Assembly: GCA_902558375.1 (NCBI GenBank)
Contig: CACEDQ010000004.1
Coordinates: 1-64,000 of the forward strand
Source of the DNA: an uncultured SAR86 cluster bacterium
GTDB taxonomy: Bacteria; Pseudomonadota; Gammaproteobacteria; Magnimaribacterales; D2472
Direction of reading: 5' to 3'
DNA length: 64,000 nucleotides
Below the pieces are notes generated by a model. The model ran no database searches, had not been told where the DNA came from, and saw nothing but the letters and a program-made list of their open reading frames with translations. Below, one piece after another: positions 51,590 through 62,164 of this stretch (position 1 is the stretch's first letter; each line of letters opens with the position of its first letter). The translations under genes and the position numbers were made by a program.

Positions 51590-52762
51590 ATGAATATCGT
51601 TCATTCATATCTATTTTTTTCAATAAGATTTGCGGGCGGCACATCTGATTTAATGTTTAAAATTGCAAAAGCTCAGGAAAAGCAGGGCCTTAATCCCGTA
51701 ATTTATAGTGGAGATTACCAGTTTGATTATGATTTAGCAGAGAAATTACCGAATACAAAATTTAAAATTACAAAATCTTGTTTTGATGCAGCAGGTTTTT
51801 CAATAATGCCAAATTTGAAGTCTGAAATAGAATCTGATAAGAATAATATAGATATTATTCATATGCATGTTTATAGAACATTCCAGAACTACATAATGTA
51901 TAAATTCTGTCTCAGAAATAATATTCCATACATTATGGATGCTCATGGAGCTGTCCCTTATGCAACAAAAAAAGTTTTTCTAAAAAAAATATATGACTGG
52001 TTTATTGGTCGAAAAATTCTAAAGAATGCAGCATATCTAATTGCCGAAACTGAAGTGGGTGTAAAAGAATACTTGGATGTTGATCCGTCAATTAATATGG
52101 ACAAAATTAAAGTCATATCACCTCCTTTTGATACTGATGAATTTGAGAACATTCCTCAAAAAAATAATTTTAGAAATGAATATGATATTAATAACGAAAT
52201 TAAGATTGTTATGTTTTTAGGCCGTGTTCATCATATAAAAGGTAATGATTTCTTAATTGAAGCGTTTGCGGATTTATGTAAATCAAGAGATGACTGTTTA
52301 TTAGCTATTGTTGGATCAGATGATGGTCATATGGATGAATGTAAAAAACTTGCTAAAGATTTTGGAATAGAAGATAAAGTTTTGTTTACAGGTTTTATAG
52401 CCGGTAATGATAAAAATTCAGCTCTTGTTGATGCAGACATTGTTGTTCAAATGTCAAGACAAGAACAAGGTGCATGGGCACCCTTTGAAGCAGTTTTATG
52501 CGAAACACCAATTATCGTTAGCGAACACACTGGTGCTGGTGAAGATGTAAAAAGAGTCAAAGCTGGCAGAACAGTTCCTTTTGGTGATGTAAAAAGCCTT
52601 TCTAATTGTATTGAGGATATTTTCAATAACTATGAAGATGCATTGGACATAACAAAAAAAGCTCGAGATTTTATCTTAAATAAGATGTCAATGAATGCAA
52701 GGTCCCATGAATATTCTGATTTATACAAAAAAGCGATAGAGATCAAGAAAAAGAATACTTAA
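51590..52762 (+). CDS. GT4-like glycosyltransferase
   Basis: MFLGRVHHIKGNDFLIEAFADLCK and GAWAPFEAVLCETPIIVSEHTGAGE. Confidence 0.9.
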   Translation: MNIVHSYLFFSIRFAGGTSDLMFKIAKAQEKQGLNPVIYSGDYQFDYDLAEKLPNTKFKITKSCFDAAGFSIMPNLKSEIESDKNNIDIIHMHVYRTFQNYIMYKFCLRNNIPYIMDAHGAVPYATKKVFLKKIYDWFIGRKILKNAAYLIAETEVGVKEYLDVDPSINMDKIKVISPPFDTDEFENIPQKNNFRNEYDINNEIKIVMFLGRVHHIKGNDFLIEAFADLCKSRDDCLLAIVGSDDGHMDECKKLAKDFGIEDKVLFTGFIAGNDKNSALVDADIVVQMSRQEQGAWAPFEAVLCETPIIVSEHTGAGEDVKRVKAGRTVPFGDVKSLSNCIEDIFNNYEDALDITKKARDFILNKMSMNARSHEYSDLYKKAIEIKKKNT

Positions 52763-52768
52763 CATCTT

Positions 52769-53980
52769 ATGTCACTTGATACTTCTAGATTATCATTAAT
52801 TCTTCTGCCAGATGGACCTGTTGCTCATGATGGAACTTGTTATAGGTATTCAAAAGGAGAAAGACTATACCTTGATAATTTAGCAAAAGATTTTAAAAAA
52901 ATATATATAGCAAGTTTTGTTATAAGAGAAGGCGAAGAATTTTATGAATCATTAATTCATTCAAAATTCCAATCAAATAACATTGAAATAGTTGAGTTAC
53001 CAAAATTTTCTACCGACAAGCCCAGTATATTTATGAAGCTTATGCAATTTGTATTAGTTTTTAAGAAGATATTGCTTTTATCAAGAAAAGTTGATGCTGG
53101 TTATTTATTTTTACCAAGCTATCCAGCTGCTACTGCATGGTTATCATTAATTTTATGGAGAAAACCATACTTTATTTATGGTGCTGATGATTGGGTACAA
53201 GCATCTGATAGCATGTTTAAATGGAATAGAAAAAAACATTTTATTTTTTATAAATTTTATAAAAATTTTAATATTTATATTGAAAAATTCATTGTTAGAT
53301 ATGCACTTTTTGGTGTTGCAGCGGGCGGACAATTAATAGAGAAATACAAGAACTACAAATGTCCAACATACCCCACTAGTCCCCGCATGACATTATCCAG
53401 CAATGATATTTTTGAAAGAGAAGATACATGCATAAATGAACAAATTACATTGATTAATGTAGGCAGCTTAATTAATGATAAGGCACAAGATATGCTTATT
53501 AAGTCGTTTGCTGAAGTCTGCAATATCTATAAAGATATAAGGTTAAAGATAGTTGGCGAAGGGCCTCTTCGAAGTCAATTAGTGTCACTAACAAGAGATC
53601 TTGATATTGAAGAGAATGTAATATTTTGTGGATATATCGAAGATGAAAAATTATTATATAAACAACTTTCTTCATCAGATATTTTTGTATTATCAAGCGT
53701 TACTGAGGGGTTTCCAAGGGTTCTATATGAAGCAATGTGCATGAGGTTGCCGATTGTAACTACAAATGTTGGCGGAATCTCATATCTTTTAAAGGACATG
53801 GAAAATGCCTTAATTGTTGAATCACAAGATATTGATGCAATGACAAAAGCAATTATTACAATGATTGAGAATAGCAACCTCAGAAGAGATATAATAAAAT
53901 CTGCAAATCAAACGATTGATACTGTATTTAAGAGAATGGATGGGAGTCAAATATCTAAGCTGCTATTAAAATACTGGTAA
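52769..53980 (+). CDS. GT4-like glycosyltransferase
   Basis: VGSLINDKAQDMLIKSFAEV, GEGPLRSQL and SSVTEGFPRVLYEAMCMRLPIVTTNVGGI. Confidence 0.91.
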   Translation: MSLDTSRLSLILLPDGPVAHDGTCYRYSKGERLYLDNLAKDFKKIYIASFVIREGEEFYESLIHSKFQSNNIEIVELPKFSTDKPSIFMKLMQFVLVFKKILLLSRKVDAGYLFLPSYPAATAWLSLILWRKPYFIYGADDWVQASDSMFKWNRKKHFIFYKFYKNFNIYIEKFIVRYALFGVAAGGQLIEKYKNYKCPTYPTSPRMTLSSNDIFEREDTCINEQITLINVGSLINDKAQDMLIKSFAEVCNIYKDIRLKIVGEGPLRSQLVSLTRDLDIEENVIFCGYIEDEKLLYKQLSSSDIFVLSSVTEGFPRVLYEAMCMRLPIVTTNVGGISYLLKDMENALIVESQDIDAMTKAIITMIENSNLRRDIIKSANQTIDTVFKRMDGSQISKLLLKYW

Positions 53981-54018
53981 GACTTGTTTGACCTAAATAG
54001 CTTAAAATTTGAAATTAT

Positions 54019-54750
54019 ATGATAGAAGATGTTGAATTAAGTATTATAGTTCCTTGCTTAAATGAGGAAGATAATATAACTGAGGCTTTAGATTTACTTA
54101 AGAAAAATCTAAGTGACACTACATATGAAGTCATTATTGTGGATGATCAAAGCGCAGACATGACATTTGATAAATCAATTGAGTGGGTGACAAATAACAA
54201 TGTTAAAAATTATAAAGTTTTAAGAAGGCCCTTGGAAAGAAGAGGGTATGGCGCAGTAATAAAATTTGGTCTTGCATATGCAAAGGGTAAATACGTAACC
54301 TTTTATTCTGCAGATATGGTTGATCCGATCCACTTGCTTCCAAATATGTTAGAGCTTGTCAGAAAAAATGATCTTGTCCAGGTTTCAAGGTACCAAAATC
54401 CAGCTAATGCTAAAGATATTCCATTTAAATATAAATTTTTTCAATTTTTCTTTAGAAGATTTGTGAGGATATCACTTGGAAAAAGTGTAGCTGACAGTAC
54501 TTATGCTTTTAAGATCTTTAACAGAAGAAAAATATTATCTCTTGGTCTTTCATCAAACAGATTTAGCATAAGTCCTGAGATTTTCTTTAAAGGTTTTTTG
54601 GCAGGGTATAAGATTGCATTTGTTGAAGGTGCTCAAACACATAGAGAACATGGAGTATCAAAATTTATTTTCCATAAAGAAGGAGTCGGCTTTATTTGGT
54701 GCCTAATCAGAGCATTTTTGCACAGAAAGAGAATATCATACTGGTTCTAA
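54019..54750 (+). CDS. GT2-family glycosyltransferase
   Basis: LSIIVPCLNEEDNITEALDLL, VIIVDDQSADMTFD, GYGAVIKFGLAYAKGKYVTFYSADMVDP. Confidence 0.92.
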   Translation: MIEDVELSIIVPCLNEEDNITEALDLLKKNLSDTTYEVIIVDDQSADMTFDKSIEWVTNNNVKNYKVLRRPLERRGYGAVIKFGLAYAKGKYVTFYSADMVDPIHLLPNMLELVRKNDLVQVSRYQNPANAKDIPFKYKFFQFFFRRFVRISLGKSVADSTYAFKIFNRRKILSLGLSSNRFSISPEIFFKGFLAGYKIAFVEGAQTHREHGVSKFIFHKEGVGFIWCLIRAFLHRKRISYWF

Positions 54751-54751
54751 C

Positions 54752-55651
54752 ATGAAGAGCTACCTAAAGATATTGATTGCATTGACTGCAATTTCGCTTC
54801 TTTTTTATTTCAACATAGTATCCATTGATGCTTTAGAAATTTTTGTAAAAAACCTAAATATTTTCTATTTAATACAGTTGGTAGCATTAACTTTTTTATT
54901 GGTGATTGGAACATATTACAGATGGTTTTTATGTAGCTATTTTTTAGGTATAACCATACCCAAGAAAGGTTTTATAAATATAAGTTCAGAAGCATATACT
55001 TTAGGGCAGATTGTCCCAGGTCAATTAGGTATTGATGGCTGGAGAATATTAAGATTAAAAGATACAGACAATAGTAGATATAAGAGTAAGTTAATCACAG
55101 CTACAATAATTGAGAAAGTTATTTCCATACTTTCACAGCTTGCCTTATTTTTCTTGTTTCTATTATTCTTTTTAGAATTAAAAATTAGTATTATCAAATT
55201 AGTTATGCTTTTTTTATGCATAATTTTTTCTGTAATTACAGTTTTATTTTTAATCAAGTACACCCTCAATAAAAAACTCAATATTCAAATACAAAAAAAG
55301 GACTTTAACTTATTTATAAAGATATCTTGTCTTGCATTAAGCTTAAATTTAGTGGCTTGCACTCTAATTTATTTGATAACAAATATTATCTTGGAAAATC
55401 ATAATATTAATTTTTTAAATACTTCCATAGCAATGTTAATATCAAATATTAGTGCTGCGATACCAATAACACCAAATGGTATTGGCCTTTCAGAATTCTT
55501 GTATTCAAAAACTATTTCTGTTATCGCTAGTAATGATAAATCAGCTATGTATGGAACTTCGTATTTGATATACAGAATCTTAAATATTTTTGGACATTTT
55601 TTTATGTATTTAATTAGCACCATTAATTTTAAAAATTTTAGGCAGCACTAA
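54752..55651 (+). CDS. LPG synthase TM / UPF0104-like integral membrane protein
   Basis: Polytopic protein with VPGQLGIDGWRILRLKD, ATIIEKVISI and ITPNGIGLSEFLYSK. Confidence 0.75.
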   Translation: MKSYLKILIALTAISLLFYFNIVSIDALEIFVKNLNIFYLIQLVALTFLLVIGTYYRWFLCSYFLGITIPKKGFINISSEAYTLGQIVPGQLGIDGWRILRLKDTDNSRYKSKLITATIIEKVISILSQLALFFLFLLFFLELKISIIKLVMLFLCIIFSVITVLFLIKYTLNKKLNIQIQKKDFNLFIKISCLALSLNLVACTLIYLITNIILENHNINFLNTSIAMLISNISAAIPITPNGIGLSEFLYSKTISVIASNDKSAMYGTSYLIYRILNIFGHFFMYLISTINFKNFRQH

Positions 55652-55652
55652 A

Positions 55653-57140
55653 TTGACTAGTAGACATATTAATTTAGCATTCATAATATTACTTATCATC
55701 CATATTGGTGCATTAATATTTTTTATTAACAATAGTTATACTGACGGATGGAATCTACGGCAGGCTCAAACAGCCATGATGGCAAGAAATATTGCATTCG
55801 ATGGATTTAACTTCTTACCTACCAGACTTGATTTTTTTGCTCCATACTCAGGAGAAGTAATACTAGAATTTCCATTAATTCATAGTATGACAGCTATTTT
55901 ATATTCATATTTTGGAGAAGAAGAAACATATGGAAGGCTGCTTAATATGTTTTTTCATAGCTTAAATATACTTATAGTATATAAAACACTTCAAATACTG
56001 TTTTCAAATTTCACAACAAAAATTTTCACATTAATTTATTGTTTTACTCCAATAATATTTTATTCTGCTCATGCTTTTATCCCAGAGACAAGCATGTTAT
56101 TTTTTTATTTAATGGCTTTTTATTTGTTTTTGCTATCAGATTTAAAAGATTTAAAAATAAATATACCTTATAGGTTGACACTATCCATACTACCTCTTAT
56201 TAAACCCATTGGAGGTGTAATATATTTCCCAATTTTGTTTAATGCTATTTATAAGGGTAAAAAAGCGTTCATGAAAGAAGCTTTTGCTCTTGGCTTGTGC
56301 TCCATTCCTTTTATTTCTTGGGTATTTTTTGCATCAGTCATTAATAGTGATTTCCATAATACTGGTGGTGATTGGGCTAATTGGTCTGATATTCTATTAG
56401 GAAGGGGAGGAGTTTTTGGAAATTGGGTTAATATAGAGTTTTATAAGAATGTTCTCACAAGTTTAATTTTTCTTAATGCAACACCTCTAATAATTTTATT
56501 TTGTATCTTTGTATTAAGTATGAGGATCAATTTCCCAATGAAGAAGTTTATAAACATATGGGCAATTTCAAATATAGTTATTTTAATGTTATTTGCTGGA
56601 GCTAATAGAGGTCATCCATATTATCAAATATATTTTGTTCCAATATTTTTAGTCTATGCAGCCGCATATTTCGATCATTTTATAAAAAATAATAATGCAT
56701 TTAAAATAAGGAACCTTGTATCAATATTATTACTTACACATCTTTCTATTTCTTTAACAGTTTATATGTACGGTGCTAATGAGAACTCAAGAATTAGCAA
56801 CTTAGATGAATTTATTGAAGTTGCTAATCAAGGTATAGACATTGAAACAAAAAGCCCAGAAAGTTTTGTAATAATACAGACTGAAAATCTTACTTCTGGC
56901 GTATATGATTTCTATTTAAATCAATATACTCAACAGTTCTCTTTGAAGCATCATGACAATCCAATATCTCATCTTTCTAATCAAATAGATAATGGAGCAA
57001 GGTATATATTTATTATTAATACATCTTATGGAAAAAGTATTGATATAAGCATGAATGATAAAGAATACTGGAACTGGCTTAACAATAACTCAAGCATACT
57101 CTATAAATCAGAGTCTATAATTTTATTTGAGCTAAATTGA
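55653..57140 (+). CDS. ArnT/PMT-like polytopic glycosyltransferase
   Basis: N-terminal TM followed by SYTDGWNLRQAQTAMMARNIAFDGFNFL; many TM segments; soluble C-terminus. Confidence 0.72.
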   Translation: MTSRHINLAFIILLIIHIGALIFFINNSYTDGWNLRQAQTAMMARNIAFDGFNFLPTRLDFFAPYSGEVILEFPLIHSMTAILYSYFGEEETYGRLLNMFFHSLNILIVYKTLQILFSNFTTKIFTLIYCFTPIIFYSAHAFIPETSMLFFYLMAFYLFLLSDLKDLKINIPYRLTLSILPLIKPIGGVIYFPILFNAIYKGKKAFMKEAFALGLCSIPFISWVFFASVINSDFHNTGGDWANWSDILLGRGGVFGNWVNIEFYKNVLTSLIFLNATPLIILFCIFVLSMRINFPMKKFINIWAISNIVILMLFAGANRGHPYYQIYFVPIFLVYAAAYFDHFIKNNNAFKIRNLVSILLLTHLSISLTVYMYGANENSRISNLDEFIEVANQGIDIETKSPESFVIIQTENLTSGVYDFYLNQYTQQFSLKHHDNPISHLSNQIDNGARYIFIINTSYGKSIDISMNDKEYWNWLNNNSSILYKSESIILFELN

Positions 57141-58285
57141 CAAAGCTACTTCTATATACCTTTGCATTTCTTATACCATTAGGCGGTATCTTGAGTAATG
57201 TTTTAGGTTTCAAAACTGCGCCATTAATTCTTTTATTACTTTTATTTCTCAGACTAATTTTTACGAAAAAAATAATTTTTTCAAAATCTATTTTTATAGT
57301 TTTTACATGCTTTATTCTTATTTTGCTAATCCATTTTTTTAGAGAGATGACTACTATAATTTTAGCAGGCAGTTTTATATATTATTTAATAATTGGATTA
57401 GTTTTTGCATCATATACTGATAATGAAACTTTAGATTCATTTTATGTGGGTTATATACATGGCGTATTATTAGTTTCAGTATTATTTATAAGCTCTTTGT
57501 TTAATGGAGGTATTTCAAATTCGATTGTTGATTGGCAATTTGGAATACCTGTTAATATATCAGGCATGGGCAACCCAAATGGCTGGTCTCCATTTTTAAT
57601 CTTAGCTATTGCGGCTAATGACTATATCCGACATAAAAAAAGATTCAACCTAAATTCATCCAATATTCATCATCTTTTCACTCTTATTTTTTTGACATCA
57701 TTGGTTTTCACATTTTCAAGAGCAGCTATTGTAAGTGTGATAATTTATTATTTTATTATTTACAGAAGAATTATTTTTTATAAGCCAATTTTTTTAGGAT
57801 CATTCATAGCTATCTTTCTATCATTTTTTTTAGTATTAGATTCCTTTGAGATTACTTCTGGAGAGACTGGAACAGTAGCATCAAATAAAGAAGGTTCTAT
57901 AGATATCAGAACCGATGTTCTTAAAGCCGTTACAACTTTACCATGGGATAATGTTTTCATTGGAAACGGTTATGGTACAAGCCAAGCTTTAATTGAGGAA
58001 AGAATTGGGTATCCAGTATCATTACACAATGTATATTTAGCGACCTTAGTTGAACTTGGTTTAGTACAATTCTTTTTATTACTTATGATTTGTATTTATC
58101 CATTTATTTTCGTTTTTAATTTTAGAAAAAAATTAAAAGTTAAAATGATATTTTATGAATATATTTTAGCAGGCATCTTTGCTTCACTGGTTTATTGGCT
58201 TTTTCATGAAAGTCATATAAATACCGCTTTTTGGGCTATTTATTTTTGTTTTATTCAACAAGTTAATTTAATAAAACATGATTAA
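57137..58285 (+). CDS. O-antigen ligase/polymerase-like membrane protein (WaaL/Wzy)
   Basis: Polytopic protein with FTFSRAAIVSVIIYY and a C-terminal GNGYGTSQALIEERIGYPVSLHNVYLATLVELGLVQFFLLL loop. Confidence 0.82.
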   Translation: MTKLLLYTFAFLIPLGGILSNVLGFKTAPLILLLLLFLRLIFTKKIIFSKSIFIVFTCFILILLIHFFREMTTIILAGSFIYYLIIGLVFASYTDNETLDSFYVGYIHGVLLVSVLFISSLFNGGISNSIVDWQFGIPVNISGMGNPNGWSPFLILAIAANDYIRHKKRFNLNSSNIHHLFTLIFLTSLVFTFSRAAIVSVIIYYFIIYRRIIFYKPIFLGSFIAIFLSFFLVLDSFEITSGETGTVASNKEGSIDIRTDVLKAVTTLPWDNVFIGNGYGTSQALIEERIGYPVSLHNVYLATLVELGLVQFFLLLMICIYPFIFVFNFRKKLKVKMIFYEYILAGIFASLVYWLFHESHINTAFWAIYFCFIQQVNLIKHD

Positions 58286-58303
58286 TTTAGGGTCTTAAAA
58301 ATT

Positions 58304-59395
58304 ATGAAAATGTATATTCCATTCATCCCAGTATCACTTCATCAAAACAAAAATACTTTAATAAAAAAACACATTAATAATCAAATGTATTTTGAATCAG
58401 GTCGCCAGGCAATGATGTTTGCATTGAAAGCAATAGATTTTAGCAAAGATGAGCATGTACTTATGCCACCATCCCTATGCGATGCCGCTATAGCACCATT
58501 TAATCAAAATAAAATAAATATAAATTTTTATGAAATTGATAAGAATATGATGATTAGTTGTAAGAATATTATAAAAAGAGTTACCCCTAACACAAAAGCA
58601 ATATATGTTATTCACTATTTTGGAATAAAAAATAATCTAGAGATGCTTAAAAAATTCTGTGATGAGCAAGATATTATCCTAATTGAGGATTGTGCACTTC
58701 TAGGATACTCTCATGATCAGACAATATATGGTGATATCTCTATATATAGCTTATGGAAGTTTCATGCCATTTGCGATGGAGCAATTTTGAGACTTAATAA
58801 TAATATAAGACCACCTAAACTTTCCTATAACAAACTATGGAATATTAGAAAAGTTATTAGTAATTACAAAATTAAAATTAAGAAATGTGTAATGAATGGC
58901 ATCATACCAATTGGCATTCTTAATTTTATAAGAAGTGGCCATGAAGAAAAAGAAATCGAATATCATGATCTCACATATGAAAAAAAAATTCTTATATGTA
59001 AACCATCTTTAAAATCTATTTTGAAATTTCATAGTGAAAATTTAGACGAAATTAAGAATATTAGAAGACAAAATTTTTTATTTCTGACAGAGTTTTGCAA
59101 AAAAAATAAAATAAAAACTCTTTTTAACGATCTAGGTCCTCAAGATATACCTTATTGTTTTCCTTTGATAGTAAAAGATCCATATGAGCTTAAAAGCTCT
59201 CTTCTTAAGGCAGGAATTGAGACAGAAATATCTATTAATCCTCCCAAGCCTTATAATTCAAGGCATATAAATTTAGATAATTTATCAAAAACTTGCTTGA
59301 GCATACCAGTCCATCAAAATATTGATATTAAAATGCTTAGATATATTACTAAACAACTACTAATAAACATTCATGATTCAAACAAGAGGGTTTAA
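58304..59395 (+). CDS. DegT/DnrJ-like PLP-fold protein (divergent)
   Basis: YFESGRQAMMFALKAI, IYVIHYFG, LIEDCALLGYS and GDISIYSLWKFHAICDGAIL (candidate PLP Lys). Confidence 0.72.
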   Translation: MKMYIPFIPVSLHQNKNTLIKKHINNQMYFESGRQAMMFALKAIDFSKDEHVLMPPSLCDAAIAPFNQNKININFYEIDKNMMISCKNIIKRVTPNTKAIYVIHYFGIKNNLEMLKKFCDEQDIILIEDCALLGYSHDQTIYGDISIYSLWKFHAICDGAILRLNNNIRPPKLSYNKLWNIRKVISNYKIKIKKCVMNGIIPIGILNFIRSGHEEKEIEYHDLTYEKKILICKPSLKSILKFHSENLDEIKNIRRQNFLFLTEFCKKNKIKTLFNDLGPQDIPYCFPLIVKDPYELKSSLLKAGIETEISINPPKPYNSRHINLDNLSKTCLSIPVHQNIDIKMLRYITKQLLINIHDSNKRV

Positions 59396-60508
59396 ATGAG
59401 AGCAAATGTTATATCCTCCTTAGATGATTTAGAAAATTATAAAAATGAATGGGCTAAATTATATTCTACTTTTAAGGGAGGAAATCCTTTTCTTTCATGG
59501 GAATGGAATAACCTTTGGATAAAAAATAATATTAATGATGAAAATATAAGAATTGTTATTATTTATAGTCAAGATATGGTTGTAGCAATAGCACCCTTTC
59601 TATTAAAAAATAAAATTATTTCATTTTTAGCTGATCCCTTTTTTGCAGATTATTCTGATATTCTTCTTAATGGAGACACAGAAAGAATTATTGATAAAAT
59701 TTTTGAATCAATAACCCAGTTAAATGGATGGAAATCAATTGACTTGAGTTCTATTCCTGGAACATCTACAAATTTTCAAAGTATTGTTAAGGCCGCCGAT
59801 AAGTATATTCCTTATACAGAAAGTGAATGCATGAATATCAATCCATTTATAGATACTGATGGAAGATTTAGTCATTACTTTAAGTCAAGAAAAAAAAGCA
59901 TTAGATCTGAAATGGTAAGGACTAGAAATATATTAAATGATAACTATAAATCATGGGAATTTATCTCGGCTGAAAGCATGCATAAAAAATTAGATATATA
60001 CTCAGCGCTTGTAAGTTTTCATTTAGATAGGCAGTTTGATAAAGTTGGAACATCTATATTCCATTCAAAGGAAAATATAGATTTCTTTAAAGATCTTATT
60101 TGTAATGAATCTATAGAATGGAAGCTTGATTTATCAGCAATTAAAGTAAATGGTGAATATGTTTCTGCTTCTATTTCAATAATTGACAAAGGTATTTATT
60201 ATTACTGGATTCCATCTTTTGATAAAACCTTTCCAAAAGGCTCAATTGGCAACTTTCATTTAATGTTAATTTTAGAAAAATGTTTTGAATCTGAAATCAA
60301 AAGGTTTGATTTTATGGGGGGCGATGAGAATTATAAAATGAAGTGGACAGACACTTCTTATAAAAATTACAAAATCTTAGGGTTTAAGGCATTCTATTTA
60401 AAATTCTTCAATAATGTAAAAAAGAATATTATGAATTATTTAAAACGTTACAAAAATAACAGAATCCTTAAACCTTTATGGGTTAAAATCTCTAAAAATT
60501 TTCGATGA
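59396..60508 (+). CDS. GNAT/FemAB-like (CelD-type) acyltransferase
   Basis: GGNPFLSWEWNNLWI, SRKKSIRSEMVRTRN and KRFDFMGGDENYKMKWT. Confidence 0.8.
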   Translation: MRANVISSLDDLENYKNEWAKLYSTFKGGNPFLSWEWNNLWIKNNINDENIRIVIIYSQDMVVAIAPFLLKNKIISFLADPFFADYSDILLNGDTERIIDKIFESITQLNGWKSIDLSSIPGTSTNFQSIVKAADKYIPYTESECMNINPFIDTDGRFSHYFKSRKKSIRSEMVRTRNILNDNYKSWEFISAESMHKKLDIYSALVSFHLDRQFDKVGTSIFHSKENIDFFKDLICNESIEWKLDLSAIKVNGEYVSASISIIDKGIYYYWIPSFDKTFPKGSIGNFHLMLILEKCFESEIKRFDFMGGDENYKMKWTDTSYKNYKILGFKAFYLKFFNNVKKNIMNYLKRYKNNRILKPLWVKISKNFR

Positions 60509-60520
60509 CGAAACAACATT

Positions 60521-61366
60521 GTGATGAAAAGATTACTTAAGAATAAATTTAAAACACTTCTTGCCAAACTCTATGGCTTGTTCAGATTTAGGGCAAAGAA
60601 AGATATCAAAATTCCAATTTTGTGTTATCACAGCGTTGGGCCTAGTAAGAATTATGAAGGCGATTCTACTAGTGCAAGAATGTTTGAGGAGCATTTAAAA
60701 TTTCTTAACAAGAACAATACAATAATATCACTTGATAAAGCAGTTGATATTATATCTGGTAAAGTTTCTTCTGACATAAAAAATCCTGTTGTTATTACTT
60801 TTGATGATGGATATATGGATAATTATGAAATTGCTTTCCCTTTATTAAAAAAATATAAAGCACATGCCACAATATTTGTTGTGACCTCATTTATAGATGG
60901 AAAAATTTCATTAATAGATGATAAAGATTTTGGTCCCTTAACTTGGAATGAGGTTATAGAAATGGACAAAAGCAATTTTGTTTCAATAGGCGCACACACC
61001 GACACACATAAGATTCTCTCGACTTTGGATAAAACTGACACCATTAAGGAAATCGAATGTTCTAAAAACAAACTGGAAGAAAAATTAAATAGAGAGGTAA
61101 ATTTATTTGCTTATCCAAATGGTCAAAAAAAAGATATATCAGATTTTTCTAAAGAATTTGTTAAAAAGATAGGCTTTAACTCTGCTTGCTCAACCTCATG
61201 GTCAACTATTCATAATAAGCATCAAATTTTTCAACTTGGAAGAGTGATGATGTCAGGAGATGATTCTGTGAAGCATCTAAAGTTAAAAACTCAAGGAAAT
61301 TATGATTATATTTTTTGGATTCAAGAATTTAGTTGGAAATTATCTAGTGTATTTAAAAAGAGCTAA
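60521..61366 (+). CDS. Polysaccharide deacetylase (NodB-like, CE4)
   Basis: ILCYHSVGP, VVITFDDGYMDNYEIAFPLLKKYKAHATIFVVTSFI, IGAHTDTHKIL and FAYPNGQ. Confidence 0.93.
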   Translation: MMKRLLKNKFKTLLAKLYGLFRFRAKKDIKIPILCYHSVGPSKNYEGDSTSARMFEEHLKFLNKNNTIISLDKAVDIISGKVSSDIKNPVVITFDDGYMDNYEIAFPLLKKYKAHATIFVVTSFIDGKISLIDDKDFGPLTWNEVIEMDKSNFVSIGAHTDTHKILSTLDKTDTIKEIECSKNKLEEKLNREVNLFAYPNGQKKDISDFSKEFVKKIGFNSACSTSWSTIHNKHQIFQLGRVMMSGDDSVKHLKLKTQGNYDYIFWIQEFSWKLSSVFKKS

Positions 61367-61372
61367 TAACTA

Positions 61373-62164
61373 ATGGAAAAATTTTTGTCTAACAAGTTAC
61401 ATCAAGACACGGAAATGCCTGGAGAATTATATGATCAGACAACTCAAGAAATTATTCATGATAGATATTATTTTGCTGGTGAATTATCAAAAAACAAAAA
61501 TATCTTAGAAATTGGACCAGGATCTGGTGTTGGCATTAGATATATTCTTAATCTAGCATCAAATTACACTGCTATAGAATACTCTAATGAGAATATAAAA
61601 ATTTTAAAGAAAAAAAAATTAAAAGATGTTGAGATACATCATGGTGATGCTCATAACTTACCATTTCAAAATAAGTTTGAGCTTATCATAGCCTTAGCAA
61701 TGGTGTATTACTTGAAGTTAGATAAGTTTTTAAAAGAAGCTAATCGATGCTTAGATGATGAAGGTAAATTATTTTTTTGTACAAGCAACAAAGATGTTCC
61801 TGGTTTTTGTGAGGCTCCATTTACAACCCAATATTATTCAGTTCCTGAACTTAAAGATGAATTACAGAAAGCAGGTTTTGTAGCAGAATTTTATGGAGCA
61901 TTCCCAGCATATAATAAAAGTTTATTTATTTATAAGTTTAAGGCTGCTATTAAAGATAAAGTAAAATCAGTTTTTTTTACCACAAATCTAGGAAAAAAAA
62001 TATGGAGCAATATTAGAAAAAAATCACTTGGACAATTACATCAACTACCATATGAGATAACAGAAGAAAACATACCTAAATCCAAGCGTATATTACTAGA
62101 CTCCTCCAAAAAAGATTTTAATCATAAAGTCATATATGTTGTTGCAACAAAAAATCCAATATGA
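61373..62164 (+). CDS. SAM-dependent methyltransferase
   Basis: NILEIGPGSGVGIRYILNLASNYTAIEYSNENI, HHGDAHNLPFQNKFELIIALAMVYYL. Confidence 0.88.
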   Translation: MEKFLSNKLHQDTEMPGELYDQTTQEIIHDRYYFAGELSKNKNILEIGPGSGVGIRYILNLASNYTAIEYSNENIKILKKKKLKDVEIHHGDAHNLPFQNKFELIIALAMVYYLKLDKFLKEANRCLDDEGKLFFCTSNKDVPGFCEAPFTTQYYSVPELKDELQKAGFVAEFYGAFPAYNKSLFIYKFKAAIKDKVKSVFFTTNLGKKIWSNIRKKSLGQLHQLPYEITEENIPKSKRILLDSSKKDFNHKVIYVVATKNPI

